Assembly: GCF_026162365.1 (NCBI RefSeq)
Contig: NZ_JAOANW010000012.1
Span: 62,001-126,000, forward strand
Reading direction: 5' to 3'
From: Nitratireductor luteus
GTDB lineage: Bacteria; Pseudomonadota; Alphaproteobacteria; Rhizobiales; Rhizobiaceae
Length of the DNA: 64,000 nt
Position numbers and translations under genes: made by a program. The notes beneath the pieces are model-generated. The model made no database searches, was not told the DNA's origin, and saw only the letters and a list, made by a program, of their open reading frames with translations. Below, one piece after another: positions 1 through 10,084 of the stretch (the stretch's first letter is position 1; every line of letters starts with the position of its first letter).

Positions 1-38
1 TGTGACATGAATCGGGCCATAGGAGGCGCGACCACACT

Positions 39-79
39 TGGAGCACCGGCGTCAATCTGGACGCACAAAATGCGCTCCA
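39..79. repeat. Degenerate copy of a dispersed palindrome
   Basis: Outer arms TGGAGC (39-44) and GCTCCA (74-79) are complementary, as are inner arms CGTC (50-53) and GACG (60-63). The 11 bases GGACGCACAAA at 59-69 are identical to the right arm of the perfect palindrome at 10939-10976. It lies just before the first gene. The family relationship is inferred from shared sequence; this is the most decayed copy together with the one at 30720. Confidence 0.45.
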
Positions 80-104
80 TCTCCTTGCTAGCACGGACGA
101 AGCG

Positions 105-938
105 ATGACCGCCGCCAAGCCTCGCACCTACCGCACCATTTTCATCTCGGACATTCACCTAGGATCGAAGCCCGCCAAGGCCGAATTCCTTATCGACTTC
201 CTGCGTCACCACGAGGCCGAAACGATTTATCTGGTCGGCGACATTGTCGACGGCTGGCGGTTGCAACGCTCCTGGCACTGGCCGCAGGCCCATAATGACG
301 TGGTGCAGAAGCTGCTGCGCAAGGCGCGCAAGGGGACCAACATCTATTATATCGCCGGCAATCACGACGAATTCCTGCGGCCCTTTCAGGGCGTGCATTT
401 CGGCGGGATCGTCGTAGCGGACCGGGTGATCCACGAGGCCGCGGATGGAAAGCGGTTCCTGGTCATCCACGGCGATCAGTTTGATGCGGTCGTGCACAAT
501 GTCCGCTGGCTGGCCTATCTCGGCGACAAGGCGTATGACATGGCTATCCTGATCAATCGCGTGGTCGGCTTCTTCCGCCGGCTCCTGGGGCGACCTTATT
601 GGTCGTTTTCCTCCTGGGCCAAGGTCAAGGTCAAGAAGGCGGTGAAGTTCATCAGTTCCTTTCAGGACGTCCTGGCGCAGGAAGCGGTGCGGTCGAAAGT
701 CGATGGGGTCATTTGCGGTCATATTCACCACGCCACGATCGAAGAGATCGGCGGCGTGCGCTACATGAATACTGGCGACTGGGTGGAGAGTTGCACCGCG
801 CTGGTCGAGGATTTCGACGGCAATTTCGCCCTCCTGTCATGGACCAGCCACCCGGCGATGAAGACAATACCAGCACCCAGGCGCAAACGCTTGAAGCCCA
901 GCGTCGGGCAGAAACCGGCCGAGGTCGAGCCAGCTTAA
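105..938 (+). CDS. LpxH-like UDP-2,3-diacylglucosamine diphosphatase family metallophosphoesterase
   Basis: This 277-residue protein belongs to the calcineurin-like phosphoesterase family that includes LpxH, a lipid A pathway enzyme hydrolysing UDP-2,3-diacylglucosamine. All metal-binding blocks are visible: D16-x-H18, GD at 45-46, GNHD at 85-88, HGD at 122-124 and GHIH at 205-208. Alphaproteobacteria usually use the unrelated LpxI for the lipid A step, so the substrate here may differ even though the catalytic residues are intact. No membrane segment is evident; the last 30 residues are basic and proline-rich. It stands alone, convergent with the epimerase gene that follows. Confidence 0.8.
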   Translation: MTAAKPRTYRTIFISDIHLGSKPAKAEFLIDFLRHHEAETIYLVGDIVDGWRLQRSWHWPQAHNDVVQKLLRKARKGTNIYYIAGNHDEFLRPFQGVHFGGIVVADRVIHEAADGKRFLVIHGDQFDAVVHNVRWLAYLGDKAYDMAILINRVVGFFRRLLGRPYWSFSSWAKVKVKKAVKFISSFQDVLAQEAVRSKVDGVICGHIHHATIEEIGGVRYMNTGDWVESCTALVEDFDGNFALLSWTSHPAMKTIPAPRRKRLKPSVGQKPAEVEPA

Positions 939-941
939 AGC

Positions 942-1925
942 TCAGCCCCACAATTCCGGATCGGGCGGTGAGACGAGGGCGCCCAGATATTTAAGCCCGG
1001 GTATGCGGTCTTCCTTGAGGATCAGCGGCCCGTCGAGATCGACGAAGTCTGCGCCCTGCGCCAGCAGAATACTGGGCGCCATGGCCAGCGAAGTGCCGAC
1101 CATGCAGCCGACCATTACCGAGAAGCCGAGCTCGCGGGCCTTGTCGCGCAGTTCCAGCGCCGCCGTCAGCCCGCCGGTCTTGTCGAGCTTGATATTGATG
1201 GCGTCATAAAGGCCGCGCAGGGCCTCCAGATCGTCCGCGGTGTGCAGGCTTTCATCGGCGCAAATCGGTACGGCGTGTGGGATATGCCGCAATATAGCGT
1301 CCTTTCCGACGGGCAGGGGCTGCTCGACCAGGACCACCTTGAGCTGGGCGCAGGCCAGCAGGTTTTCCTGGATGTTGTCGTCGTTCCAGCCTTCATTGGC
1401 GTCTATGATGAGTTGGCTGTTTGGTGCCGCCGCCGCCACGGCCTGAATGCGGGCCGCATCTTTGGTTGAGCCGACTTTCACCTTGAGCAGCGGCCGATCG
1501 GAAAAGGCGCGCGCCTGGGCAGCCATCTCCTCGGGCTCTCCCAGGGAGATCGTGGAGGCCGTCGTCACCGGCTGGGGCGGTTGCTGGCCGACCAACTCGT
1601 GCACCGGCGTGCCGCTTCGCTTGGCTTCGAAATCCCAAAGTGCGCAATCGACGGCGTTGCGCGCAGCGCCCGCCGGCATTTTTGTAAGGAGTTCCTGCCG
1701 CGTCAGCCCCCCGGCGATGCCCGGGCGCTGGTTTTCGATGAGTTTCACGACCCCTTCCAGGGTTTCACCGTAGCGCTTGTAGGGCACGCATTCGCCGCGC
1801 CCCAAGGCCGCGCCATCGCTGATGGTACAGGTGACGACCGCAGCCTCCGTGCGGGATTCCCTGGAAATGCGGAAAACGCCGGCAATGGGAAATCGCTCGA
1901 CTTCGACGGTCAGGGAAAGCGGCAT
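942..1925 (-). CDS. Dipeptide (L-Ala-D/L-Glu) epimerase, enolase superfamily
   Basis: A 327-residue member of the mandelate racemase/muconate lactonizing group. The KVK motif (one catalytic lysine), the metal ligands in DANE, VEQP and ADES, and the second catalytic lysine in NIKLDKTGG are all present and in the right order. The family epimerises L-Ala-D-Glu from recycled murein peptides, but other dipeptides are possible. The start at 1925 is chosen because GAGAGG lies five bases upstream; a longer frame to 1976 has no better site. It is transcribed toward the LpxH-like gene, leaving three bases between the stops. Confidence 0.85.
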   Translation of the reverse strand: MPLSLTVEVERFPIAGVFRISRESRTEAAVVTCTISDGAALGRGECVPYKRYGETLEGVVKLIENQRPGIAGGLTRQELLTKMPAGAARNAVDCALWDFEAKRSGTPVHELVGQQPPQPVTTASTISLGEPEEMAAQARAFSDRPLLKVKVGSTKDAARIQAVAAAAPNSQLIIDANEGWNDDNIQENLLACAQLKVVLVEQPLPVGKDAILRHIPHAVPICADESLHTADDLEALRGLYDAINIKLDKTGGLTAALELRDKARELGFSVMVGCMVGTSLAMAPSILLAQGADFVDLDGPLILKEDRIPGLKYLGALVSPPDPELWG

Positions 1926-2019
1926 TGGTCCTCTCGGGTTCATCTGCTGTGGGCAAGCGCCTCTGTGAAGCCGCAACGGGCGAAATCGGTTCCCACGGAT
2001 TGGGTTGATGCGCTAAAGC

Positions 2020-3213
2020 ATGCTTATGGCGAGCAATGAGATGACGCAAGCGAATGACAAAGGCAAACTGGAGACGGTATCTGTCCCGGCCGTGGAAATC
2101 TCGTCTGAAGGCAGCCTGCTGGTCTGCCGGCTTGCGGGCGACTGGACCACGCGGACAGCCGGCCTTGTGGATCGGGAAATGCGGGCGCTCATGGCGCGCG
2201 ATGATTTCGAGGCGCTGGAACTTGACCTTTCCCGGACGGACCTTCTGGATACTGCGGGAGCATGGCTGATCGGCCGCCTCATTGCCGAACAGCGGCAGCG
2301 GGGAGCCTCAGTTGTGCTCAGCGGCGAAAGCAATGCCGCCAGAATACTACTCGAGGCCGTCGGGCCAATCGCCGAAGAGCCGGAAATGCCGGCCAAGCCG
2401 CCGAGAGACGGGTGGCTCGTTCGTATTCCCATGGCCGTCGGCCGCGCCATGTACGATGCGCGCGACGATGTCGTCTACGGGCTTCACATCCTGGGAGCCA
2501 CCATCAGCGGCGCCCAGATGAAACTCGGCCGCAAGCATGCCATCAATCCAGCCGCCATCATTAACCAGATCGACCGGATGGGGGTCGGGGCGGTCCCCAT
2601 CATCGTGCTGATGTCGGCCATTGTAGGCGCGATCATAGCCCAGCAGGGGGCGTTCCAGCTGCGCTATTTCGGCGCCGAGATATTCGTAGTCGACCTCGTC
2701 GGCATCCTCATCCTCCGCGAACTCGGTGTCCTGATGACCGCGATCATGATCTCCGGCCGCTCGGGAAGCGCGATTACCGCCGAGATTGGTTCCATGAAGA
2801 TGCGGGAAGAGGTCGACGCGCTTACCGTGATCGGTCTCAACCCGGTGGGTGTCCTGGTCTTTCCGCGCCTCGTCGCCCTCGTCATCGCTATTCCATGCCT
2901 CACCATCGTGGCAAATTTCGCCGCGCTGGGCGGCGCGATGGCCACGGCCTGGCTCTATTCGGGGATCCCGCCGGCCGCCTTCATAGACCGTCTGCGCGAG
3001 GCCATCGACTTGACGAGCATCTTCGCTGGCCTGATCAAGGCGCCCTTCATGGCGCTGATCATCGGCGTCATTGCTTCGGTAGAAGGCATGAAGGTCGGCG
3101 GCAGCGCCGAATCCTTGGGCAACCACGTCACGGCTTCCGTGGTGAAGGCCATCTTCGTCGTCATCGTGGTGGACGGGTTGTTCGCCATGTTCTACGCAGC
3201 GATCGATTTCTGA
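2020..3213 (+). CDS. mlaE: MlaE-family ABC transporter permease with N-terminal STAS-like domain
   Basis: Membrane permease of an Mla/Mce-type phospholipid transporter. Residues about 20-115 look like a STAS domain (LELDLSRTDLLDTAGAWLIG pattern), which takes the place of a separate MlaB protein. Residues about 150-397 form the hydrophobic MlaE permease with the conserved charged stretch around GSMKMREEVDAL. At 397 residues it matches the fused alphaproteobacterial form rather than the 260-residue enterobacterial one. It is first of four genes; its TGA overlaps the ATG of the ATPase. The start is uncertain: in-frame ATGs at 2020, 2026 and 2041 all lack a strong ribosome site. Confidence 0.92.
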   Translation: MLMASNEMTQANDKGKLETVSVPAVEISSEGSLLVCRLAGDWTTRTAGLVDREMRALMARDDFEALELDLSRTDLLDTAGAWLIGRLIAEQRQRGASVVLSGESNAARILLEAVGPIAEEPEMPAKPPRDGWLVRIPMAVGRAMYDARDDVVYGLHILGATISGAQMKLGRKHAINPAAIINQIDRMGVGAVPIIVLMSAIVGAIIAQQGAFQLRYFGAEIFVVDLVGILILRELGVLMTAIMISGRSGSAITAEIGSMKMREEVDALTVIGLNPVGVLVFPRLVALVIAIPCLTIVANFAALGGAMATAWLYSGIPPAAFIDRLREAIDLTSIFAGLIKAPFMALIIGVIASVEGMKVGGSAESLGNHVTASVVKAIFVVIVVDGLFAMFYAAIDF

Positions 3214-4019
3214 TGAGTGTATCTCTACAAGACAACGGCGCCACGCCGGCGCAGCGTGAGCGCCGCGACGTGGTGCTTTCGGCTCGCGACGTTAGCGTAA
3301 GTTTTGGCGCGACAAATGTTCTGGAGAACCTGTCGCTCGATGTCTATCGCGGTGAAATCCTGGGCTTCGTCGGCGCCTCCGGGGCAGGCAAGTCCGTGCT
3401 GCTGCGCACCATCCTGGGCCTTGTGCCAAAGGCCGGCGGTTCGATCAGCCTGTTCGACAAGGACCTGCAGCATCTGAGCGACCGCGAGCGCATGCTGATC
3501 GACATGCGGCTCGGCGTCCTGTTCCAGCACGGTGCTCTATTCTCCGCGCTGACAGTTCTGGAGAATATTCAGGTTCCCATGCGGGAATATCTCGACCTGC
3601 CGAAGCCGCTTATGAACGAGCTCGCGCTTCTCAAGGTGGAACTGGTAGGTCTGCCGCGCGAGGCGGCCTACAAGCATCCCTACGAACTGTCGGGAGGCAT
3701 GATCAAGCGCGCCGCCCTTGCCCGCGCTCTGGCACTCGATCCCGATATCGTCTTTCTTGACGAACCGACCTCCGGCCTAGATCCGATAGGCGCGGCCGAT
3801 TTCGACGAACTTGTGGCCAAGATGCGCGATACGATGGGCCTGACGGTCTATATGGTGACCCACGATCTCGACAGCCTCTTGACCGTGTGCGACCGCATTG
3901 CCGTTCTGGGCAAGAAACGTGTACTGGTGGAAGGCACTGTCGACGACATGATGCAAAGCGAGGAGCCGTGGGTGAAATCTTATTTCCGGGGCAAGCGCGC
4001 GCGGCGTATCGAGCGCTAA
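3213..4019 (+). CDS. mlaF: MlaF-family ABC transporter ATPase
   Basis: A 268-residue cytoplasmic ATPase that powers the MlaE permease. It shows the Walker A motif GASGAGKS, the ABC signature ELSGGMIKR, Walker B VFLDEP and the switch histidine in VTHDLD. The start codon overlaps the mlaE stop (TGATG), indicating translational coupling. The C-terminal basic tail (GKRARRIER) is unremarkable. A longer open frame runs upstream inside mlaE but is only overlap. Confidence 0.94.
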   Translation: MSVSLQDNGATPAQRERRDVVLSARDVSVSFGATNVLENLSLDVYRGEILGFVGASGAGKSVLLRTILGLVPKAGGSISLFDKDLQHLSDRERMLIDMRLGVLFQHGALFSALTVLENIQVPMREYLDLPKPLMNELALLKVELVGLPREAAYKHPYELSGGMIKRAALARALALDPDIVFLDEPTSGLDPIGAADFDELVAKMRDTMGLTVYMVTHDLDSLLTVCDRIAVLGKKRVLVEGTVDDMMQSEEPWVKSYFRGKRARRIER

Positions 4020-4048
4020 TGAATTGCAGTAAAGAAGATCATTAACTT

Positions 4049-5428
4049 ATGGAAACAAAAGCCAATTATGTCGTCGTAGGGATATTCACGATCCTTGCCG
4101 TTCTGGCGGCGTTCGGGTTTGTCTACTGGACCGCGGCTATCGGCGACCGTGGTGAGACCGCGGCGCTGCGTTTCCGTATTCCGGGTTCGGCATCCGGCCT
4201 TCAGCGCGGCAGCGCGGTTCTTTTCAACGGCGTGAAAGTCGGCGATGTCCGCCGCGTCTATCTCGACCTCACCAATCCGAGCGTTGCCATCGCCGATGCG
4301 GAGGTCGACCGGCTGACGCCCATCACCCGCTCGACCCAGGCCGATGTCGGGCTGGCGGGTCTAACGGGGACGGCCAATATCGAGCTGAAAGGTGGTGATC
4401 CCACTGAGCCGAACCTTCTGGAACTGGCCGAGGAGCAGAACACAGTCGCCGAGATCACGGCCAGCCCGTCGGCGGTGACGAACCTGCTGCAGACGGCTCA
4501 GAGCCTTTTGACGCGCGCCGACAGTGTTATCGGACAGTTGGAAGGCTTCGTGACGGAAGCGCGCGGACCGCTAACGGAGACAGTGCGCAACGTCGAGACA
4601 TTCTCGGCCTCGCTGTCGCGCAATGCCGAGGGTATCGACCGGTTCCTGGAGAATGTCAGCAACCTGTCCGGCACCATCGCAAAGGTTTCAGGACAGCTTG
4701 AATCGACCCTGCAGGCCACCGAGGAACTGATCGGTTCCGTCGACAGGGAACGGGTGGCCAAGATCGTCGAGAATGTCGAGACCTTCACCGGGCGGCTGGC
4801 CAATGCCAGCGACCAGCTGGAGACAATCATGGCCGACGTGGACGAAGCGGTTACTTCGATAGGCGATTTCTCCCGCAACGCGACGACCACACTCGGCAAG
4901 GTCGATGAAGTGCTCGACGGCGTGGACGCAGCAGCCGTGGCTGCCGCCGTCCAGAATTTCGAGCAGGCGAGCGCCGCCGTCAACGAGGCCTCGAAGGACA
5001 TTGCCCGCGTCAGCCAGACCGTCGGCGGGCGCACCGAGGATATCGATCAGTTCATCACCGATGCCGGCCAGCTTGCCACTCGGCTCAACCAGGCCTCCGT
5101 TCGCATCGACGGCGTTCTGGCAAAGCTCGACGGTATGCTGGGCTCGGGCGATGGCGAAGGCCAGGACCTGATTGCCGAGGCGCGCAGCACGCTCCAATCT
5201 TTCCGACAGGTGGCGGACACGCTGAACGCGCGCATGGGCACGATTACCGACGGGCTTTCCCGTTTTTCAGGCAAGGGATTGCGGGAGGTCGAGGCGCTGG
5301 TTCAGGACTCCCGACGGGCGATCAACCGTATCGAACGCGCCGTCACTGAGTTCGAACAGAACCCGCAACGCATCATTACCGGTGGGGAAGGTAGCATTCG
5401 CCGGTACGATGGTCGCCAGCGCCGTTGA
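4049..5428 (+). CDS. mlaD: MlaD/MCE-domain lipid-binding protein
   Basis: A 459-residue periplasmic protein anchored by one N-terminal membrane helix (about residues 7-28). The MCE domain follows (about 38-120, including the LQRGSAVLFNGVKVGDV stretch), then some 300 residues of mostly helical, repetitive sequence rich in E, T, A and N. This long helical tail is typical of MCE proteins that form tubes across the periplasm and is much larger than E. coli MlaD (183 residues). It carries lipid between the inner-membrane permease and the cell envelope. It sits 29 bases after mlaF and overlaps the frame of the next gene. Confidence 0.9.
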   Translation: METKANYVVVGIFTILAVLAAFGFVYWTAAIGDRGETAALRFRIPGSASGLQRGSAVLFNGVKVGDVRRVYLDLTNPSVAIADAEVDRLTPITRSTQADVGLAGLTGTANIELKGGDPTEPNLLELAEEQNTVAEITASPSAVTNLLQTAQSLLTRADSVIGQLEGFVTEARGPLTETVRNVETFSASLSRNAEGIDRFLENVSNLSGTIAKVSGQLESTLQATEELIGSVDRERVAKIVENVETFTGRLANASDQLETIMADVDEAVTSIGDFSRNATTTLGKVDEVLDGVDAAAVAAAVQNFEQASAAVNEASKDIARVSQTVGGRTEDIDQFITDAGQLATRLNQASVRIDGVLAKLDGMLGSGDGEGQDLIAEARSTLQSFRQVADTLNARMGTITDGLSRFSGKGLREVEALVQDSRRAINRIERAVTEFEQNPQRIITGGEGSIRRYDGRQRR

Positions 5429-5499
5429 CAAGGACAGGTTGGGTCAGCAAGAAGGACCTTCTACCTGCACGGGGACCGCAGATTTTCCGGGAGCATGAA

Positions 5500-6096
5500 T
5501 TGAGACGACTGCGCATCGCATGCGGGCTCGCACTCGCCGCTTCCTTGGGCGGGTGCGCGGTCATTCCCGGTTTTGGTCCGCCGCCGATCGACGCCTACGA
5601 ACTTGGTTCGCCACGCGTCGAATCCGGGCGCCGGCTAGCGCGCACCCAGATACTGGTAGCCGAACCGGGCGCGCTGAAAGTGTTCGACGGCGAGAACATC
5701 GTCGTGCGCACGCAGAATGGCGCTGTCCAGTTCTTGAGCGGCGCGCGCTGGGCTGACAACCTGCCCAAGCTCGTGCAGGCCAAGCTTTCCACAGCCTTCC
5801 AGTCGACCGACGCGCTCGGCGGCGTCGGGACACCCGGCGACGGGCTTGCCATCGACTACCAGATCATTCCCGAAATACGTGCATTCGAAATCCGGGTGGA
5901 CGGCAATCAGACGGCTTTTGTCGAGATTTATGTCCGTGTGCTGAACGACCGAACCGGTGTTGTCCGGGCATCGCACACATTCGTGGCCGGGGCGCCCGTC
6001 AGCGGGAGCGGCAACAATGCTTATTTCCGTGCGCTCGACGACGCTTTCCAGATTGCCGCCGCCGACATCGTGAGCTGGTCGCTCGACCGCTTGTAG
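5500..6096 (+). CDS. ABC-type transport auxiliary lipoprotein (LinN/PqiC-like)
   Basis: A 198-residue predicted outer-membrane lipoprotein, fourth gene of the Mla-type operon. A TTG start at 5500 is favoured: GGGAG lies six bases upstream and translation gives a near-ideal lipoprotein signal, basic RRLR, a hydrophobic core and the lipobox LGGC with the acylated cysteine at residue 19. The alternative ATG at 5425 would put 25 odd residues before the signal. The mature part matches the ABC_trans_aux type that accompanies MCE transporters, such as linKLMN of sphingomonads. It is the presumed outer-membrane partner of MlaD. Confidence 0.82.
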   Translation: MRRLRIACGLALAASLGGCAVIPGFGPPPIDAYELGSPRVESGRRLARTQILVAEPGALKVFDGENIVVRTQNGAVQFLSGARWADNLPKLVQAKLSTAFQSTDALGGVGTPGDGLAIDYQIIPEIRAFEIRVDGNQTAFVEIYVRVLNDRTGVVRASHTFVAGAPVSGSGNNAYFRALDDAFQIAAADIVSWSLDRL

Positions 6097-6138
6097 GCGG
6101 TCTGCAAATCCGGCTTCTACCTATAACCAGCCAATGAA

Positions 6139-6169
6139 AAACCCCCGGCGTTTCCACCGGGGGTTTCTT
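6139..6169. terminator. Bidirectional rho-independent terminator
   Basis: AAACCCCCGG (6139-6148) and CCGGGGGTTT (6157-6166) form a perfect ten-base stem with an eight-base loop, flanked by A-rich and T-rich ends. It lies between the convergent mla operon and glnA and can serve both. Confidence 0.88.
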
Positions 6170-6190
6170 GGTCGAGATGGGCCTTGCGGC

Positions 6191-7600
6191 TTAGACCGAG
6201 TAGTACATGTCGAACTCCACCGGATGCGGCGTCATCTCGAAACGCAGCACCTCGGCCATCTTGAGTTCGATGTAGGAATCGATCTGGTCGTCGTCGAACA
6301 CGCCGCCGGCCTTCAGGAAGCCGCGATCCTTGTCGAGGCTCATCAGTGCTTCGCGCAGGGAGCCGCAGACAGTCGGGATCTTCTTCAGCTCCTTGGCCGG
6401 CAGGTCGTAGAGATCCTTATCCATCGGCTGGCCGGGGTGAATCTTGTTCTTGATACCGTCGAGGCCGGCCATCAGCATGGCTGCGAAGGCCAGGTATGGA
6501 TTTGCCGACGGGTCGGGGAAACGGACCTCGACGCGCTTGGACTTCGGTGAGGAGCCGAAGGGAATGCGGCAGGAGGCCGAGCGGTTGCGCGCCGAATAAG
6601 CCAGCAGGACCGGTGCCTCGAAGCCCGGAACCAGGCGCTTGTAGGAGTTGGTCGACGGGTTGGTGAAGGCGTTGATCGCCTTGGCATGCTTGATGATGCC
6701 ACCGATATAATAGAGGCAGGTCTCGGAAAGGCCCGCATACTCGTTACCCGCAAAGGTCGGCTTGCCGTCTTTCCAGATCGACTGGTGCACATGCATGCCC
6801 GAGCCGTTGTCGCCATAAACGGGCTTCGGCATGAACGTGGCCGTCTTGCCATAGGCGTTGGCGACCTGGTGGACGACGTATTTGTAGACCTGCTGCATGT
6901 CGGCGGTGCGGGTCAGCGTGTCGAACTTCATTCCGAGTTCGTGCTGGGCGGCGGCCACTTCGTGGTGGTGCTTCTCCACCTTCACGCCCATCTCGCCCAT
7001 CACAGTCAGCATCTCGGAGCGCATGTCCTGGCAGGAATCGACCGGCGGAACCGGGAAGTATCCGCCCTTGATGCGCGGACGGTGGCCAAGATTGCCGGTC
7101 TCGTAGTCTGTGTCGTCGTTGGACGGCAGTTCGGTGGAATCAAGTTTGAAACCGGTGTTGTAGGGGTCGGCCTTGTACTTGACGTCGTCGAAGACGAAGA
7201 ATTCCGCCTCGGGACCGACGTAGACGGTGTCGCCGAAACCTTCCGACTTCACGTAGGCTTCCGCTTTCTTGGCGGTGCCGCGCGGGTCGCGGTTGTACGA
7301 TTCACCGGAAATGGGATCGAGAATGTCGCAGATCACCGCCATGGTGGACTGGGCGAAAAAAGGGTCCATGTGGGCCGATTCCGTGTCCGGCATCAGCACC
7401 ATGTCGGACTCGTTGATGGCCTTCCAGCCGGCAATCGATGAGCCGTCGAACATGACGCCGTCGGCGAACATGTCCTCGTCCACGGATCCCACATCCATGG
7501 TCACGTGCTGCATCTTGCCCTTGGGGTCGGTAAAGCGCAGATCGACGTACTTCACGTCGTTGTCCTTGATCTGCTTCATAAGGTCCTGTGCTGTCGTCAT
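6191..7600 (-). CDS. glnA: Glutamine synthetase type I
   Basis: A 469-residue GSI enzyme that makes glutamine from glutamate, ammonia and ATP. The length equals that of other rhizobial GlnA proteins. The N-terminal beta-grasp and the GSI catalytic stretches (for example the EAEFFVFDD region and NRSASCRIP) are intact, and the regulatory tyrosine lies in DLYDLP near the C-terminus, so control by adenylylation is expected. I start at ATG 7600 (MTTAQD), as in relatives; a TTG nine bases earlier is in frame. glnB lies 53 bases upstream on the same strand, so the two are probably co-transcribed. Confidence 0.97.
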   Translation of the reverse strand: MTTAQDLMKQIKDNDVKYVDLRFTDPKGKMQHVTMDVGSVDEDMFADGVMFDGSSIAGWKAINESDMVLMPDTESAHMDPFFAQSTMAVICDILDPISGESYNRDPRGTAKKAEAYVKSEGFGDTVYVGPEAEFFVFDDVKYKADPYNTGFKLDSTELPSNDDTDYETGNLGHRPRIKGGYFPVPPVDSCQDMRSEMLTVMGEMGVKVEKHHHEVAAAQHELGMKFDTLTRTADMQQVYKYVVHQVANAYGKTATFMPKPVYGDNGSGMHVHQSIWKDGKPTFAGNEYAGLSETCLYYIGGIIKHAKAINAFTNPSTNSYKRLVPGFEAPVLLAYSARNRSASCRIPFGSSPKSKRVEVRFPDPSANPYLAFAAMLMAGLDGIKNKIHPGQPMDKDLYDLPAKELKKIPTVCGSLREALMSLDKDRGFLKAGGVFDDDQIDSYIELKMAEVLRFEMTPHPVEFDMYYSV

Positions 7601-7653
7601 TCTTTTCAAATCCCTGTCTATGACAACTCTTTAACAATCGGTTCGGTGGCCGT

Positions 7654-8070
<417 letters not shown>

Positions 8071-8298
8071 TCATGCGCTGCCGTTCCGGCATGGAGCGGG
8101 AGTGGCTTTTCGCCGGGAAGCGCGGCCCGTTGCGCACAGGATGTCGTTTCAATGAGCCGTCGTGCCCGGCTGGCATGCAATCTGCACCCTAACAACTGAT
8201 CAATTATTGTGCACTATGCAAAAAGAATAAGCAGAGGGCGAAATGCATTTGCCGCGACGGGCGGGGTCGTGGAAACTCGTTCGCAGAATGGGGATGCC

Positions 8299-9783
8299 AT
8301 GATCGAACTGCTTACGCCGCAAGAGATGAGCCGTGCCGATGCTTTGGCAATGGAAAATGGACCGGACGACGGCGGGGGCTTGATGCGCCGTGCGGGCGCC
8401 ACGGTGGTGGACGAGGTTCTCGCACGGTTCGCCGAAGCCCCCGGCTTCGACATCCTGTGCGGACCTGGCAACAACGGCGGCGACGGCTATGTCGTCGCCG
8501 ACCTCCTTGGCGAGCGGGGCCTCGACGTAGCGGTCTGGCGGTTGGCGGCGCCGCGCGCCGGATCCGACTGTGAAGCGATGGCGGCGCGGTGCCGTGCGGA
8601 AAACTCACCCCTTGAGGACTATCGGCCGGTGCCGGGCCGTATCGCCATTGATGCACTGTTCGGCGCCGGACTTTCCAAGCCGATCGAGGGAACGGCGGCC
8701 CAGGCTCTGGGCAAGCTGAGGAATGCCGGTGTGCGCGTGGTCGCCGTGGATATGCCTTCCGGCGTTTCGGGTGCCACCGGCCAGGTGCTTGGGATTGCCG
8801 CCCCTGCGGTGCTGACGGTTACATTTTTCCGGCGCAAGCCGGGCCATCTGCTTTACCCCGGCCGGGCGCTATGCGGTGAAACAGTGGTTGCCGATATCGG
8901 CATAGATGCCGGCGTACTCGACGAGATCGCGCCGCGATGCTTCGTCAACGATCCGGCGCTTTGGAGGGCGCAATGGCCTGTGATGGAGCCGGACTTGCAC
9001 AAATACCGGCGTGGACATGTCGGGGTATTCTCCGGCGGGCCGATGGCGACCGGCGCGGCGCGGCTTTCGGCGCGGGCGGCGGCGCGGATCGGGGCAGGGG
9101 CCGTCACGTTGTTGTCGCCGGGCGCAGCGCTGGCTATCAATGCCATGCACCTGACCTCGATCATGCTGCGCCGGGTTGAAGGCGAGCAGGAACTTCTTCA
9201 GTTCCACGAGGAAAGGAACCCGAAGGCTTATGTGCTGGGGCCGGGCTTCGGCGTTGGTGAGCAGACGCGCCGCTTCGCCGAGCTCGTCCTGGAAGCCCAG
9301 CAAAGTGCGGGGCTGGTGCTCGACGCCGATGCGATCACGGCCTTCGCCGGAAATCCGCAGCGGCTGGCCGACGCTGCCTCGAAAAGGCGTGGCGACCTCT
9401 TCCTGACACCCCACGTCGGCGAGTTTTCCCGCCTCTTTCCGGAACTTGGCGGGAATGACGATCTTTCCAAGCTTGACCGCGCGCGGGAGGCCGCGGCGCG
9501 GATGAACGCCGTAATCGTCTTCAAGGGTCCCGACACCGTGATCGCCGCGCCCGACGGCCGCGCAGCGATCAACGCCAACGCTGGCCCGCATCTCGCCACC
9601 GCTGGCAGCGGCGACGTTCTGGCCGGCATGATCGCCGGACTTTGCGCCCAAGGCATGTCCGGCTTCGAAGCGGCCTCGGCCGCAGTCTACCTGCACGGTG
9701 AGACTGGCAATTGCTGCGGAGCAGGCCTGATCGCCGAAGACCTGCCCGAACGCCTGCCGCAGATTCTGCGGGATAATTTCTGA
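8299..9783 (+). CDS. nnr: Bifunctional NAD(P)H-hydrate epimerase / ADP-dependent dehydratase
   Basis: A 494-residue two-domain repair enzyme for hydrated NADH and NADPH. The N-terminal YjeF-type epimerase domain (about 1-205) contains CGPGNNGGDGYV. The C-terminal ribokinase-like dehydratase domain (about 220-490) contains the nucleotide site ATAGSGDVLAGMIAG near residue 434-445. The start at 8299 is chosen because the protein begins with MIELLTPQEM, typical of the family, and GGGG lies upstream; about 30 residues of longer open frame are probably untranslated. It is divergent from glnB and ends just before the tRNA gene. Confidence 0.93.
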   Translation: MIELLTPQEMSRADALAMENGPDDGGGLMRRAGATVVDEVLARFAEAPGFDILCGPGNNGGDGYVVADLLGERGLDVAVWRLAAPRAGSDCEAMAARCRAENSPLEDYRPVPGRIAIDALFGAGLSKPIEGTAAQALGKLRNAGVRVVAVDMPSGVSGATGQVLGIAAPAVLTVTFFRRKPGHLLYPGRALCGETVVADIGIDAGVLDEIAPRCFVNDPALWRAQWPVMEPDLHKYRRGHVGVFSGGPMATGAARLSARAAARIGAGAVTLLSPGAALAINAMHLTSIMLRRVEGEQELLQFHEERNPKAYVLGPGFGVGEQTRRFAELVLEAQQSAGLVLDADAITAFAGNPQRLADAASKRRGDLFLTPHVGEFSRLFPELGGNDDLSKLDRAREAAARMNAVIVFKGPDTVIAAPDGRAAINANAGPHLATAGSGDVLAGMIAGLCAQGMSGFEAASAAVYLHGETGNCCGAGLIAEDLPERLPQILRDNF

Positions 9784-9786
9784 GAA

Positions 9787-9862
9787 TGGTGAGCGCGCAG
9801 GGGCTCGAACCCTGGACCTACTGATTAAAAGTCAGTTGCTCTACCAGCTGAGCTACGCGCTC
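9787..9862 (-). tRNA. tRNA-Lys (anticodon UUU)
   Basis: On the minus strand, a 76-base cloverleaf begins GAGCGCG and ends CGCGCTC plus discriminator A and an encoded CCA. The D arm contains TAGCTCAGCTGGTAGAGC, the anticodon stem and loop read ACTGACTTTTAATCAGT with anticodon TTT, and the T arm contains GGTTCGAGCC. It decodes AAA and AAG lysine codons. Confidence 0.98.
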
Positions 9863-9901
9863 GCACGGGCGTAGTGGCATTGCCCCGTGAAAGTGCGGCG
9901 G

Positions 9902-9930
9902 AACATAGTGAGAGGCTTTTGCGGGGTCAA
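9902..9930 (-). promoter_or_regulatory. Sigma-70-type promoter of tRNA-Lys
   Basis: On the minus strand TTGACC (9925-9930) is followed after exactly 17 bases by TATGTT (9902-9907). This closely matches the rhizobial housekeeping pattern, and transcription would start about 30 bases before the tRNA. Confidence 0.75.
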
Positions 9931-10084
9931 CCGCAAATGACGGCTTTTAGGGGAGCAATCGACGCTTTTCACTACCGGTATCCATGGGATGCACGAGCCT
10001 GCGGCGGTTTGACCACGCAATGGTTATTGGAGCGTGTAGGCCTGCGCGGTTATATGATTCTTGGGCAAGACAGACTGGAAACGA

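Noticed and set aside
105-938. Calling the first gene lpxH outright
   Set aside because: Alphaproteobacteria typically use LpxI; the fold and metal residues fit, but the specific reaction is not shown by the sequence.
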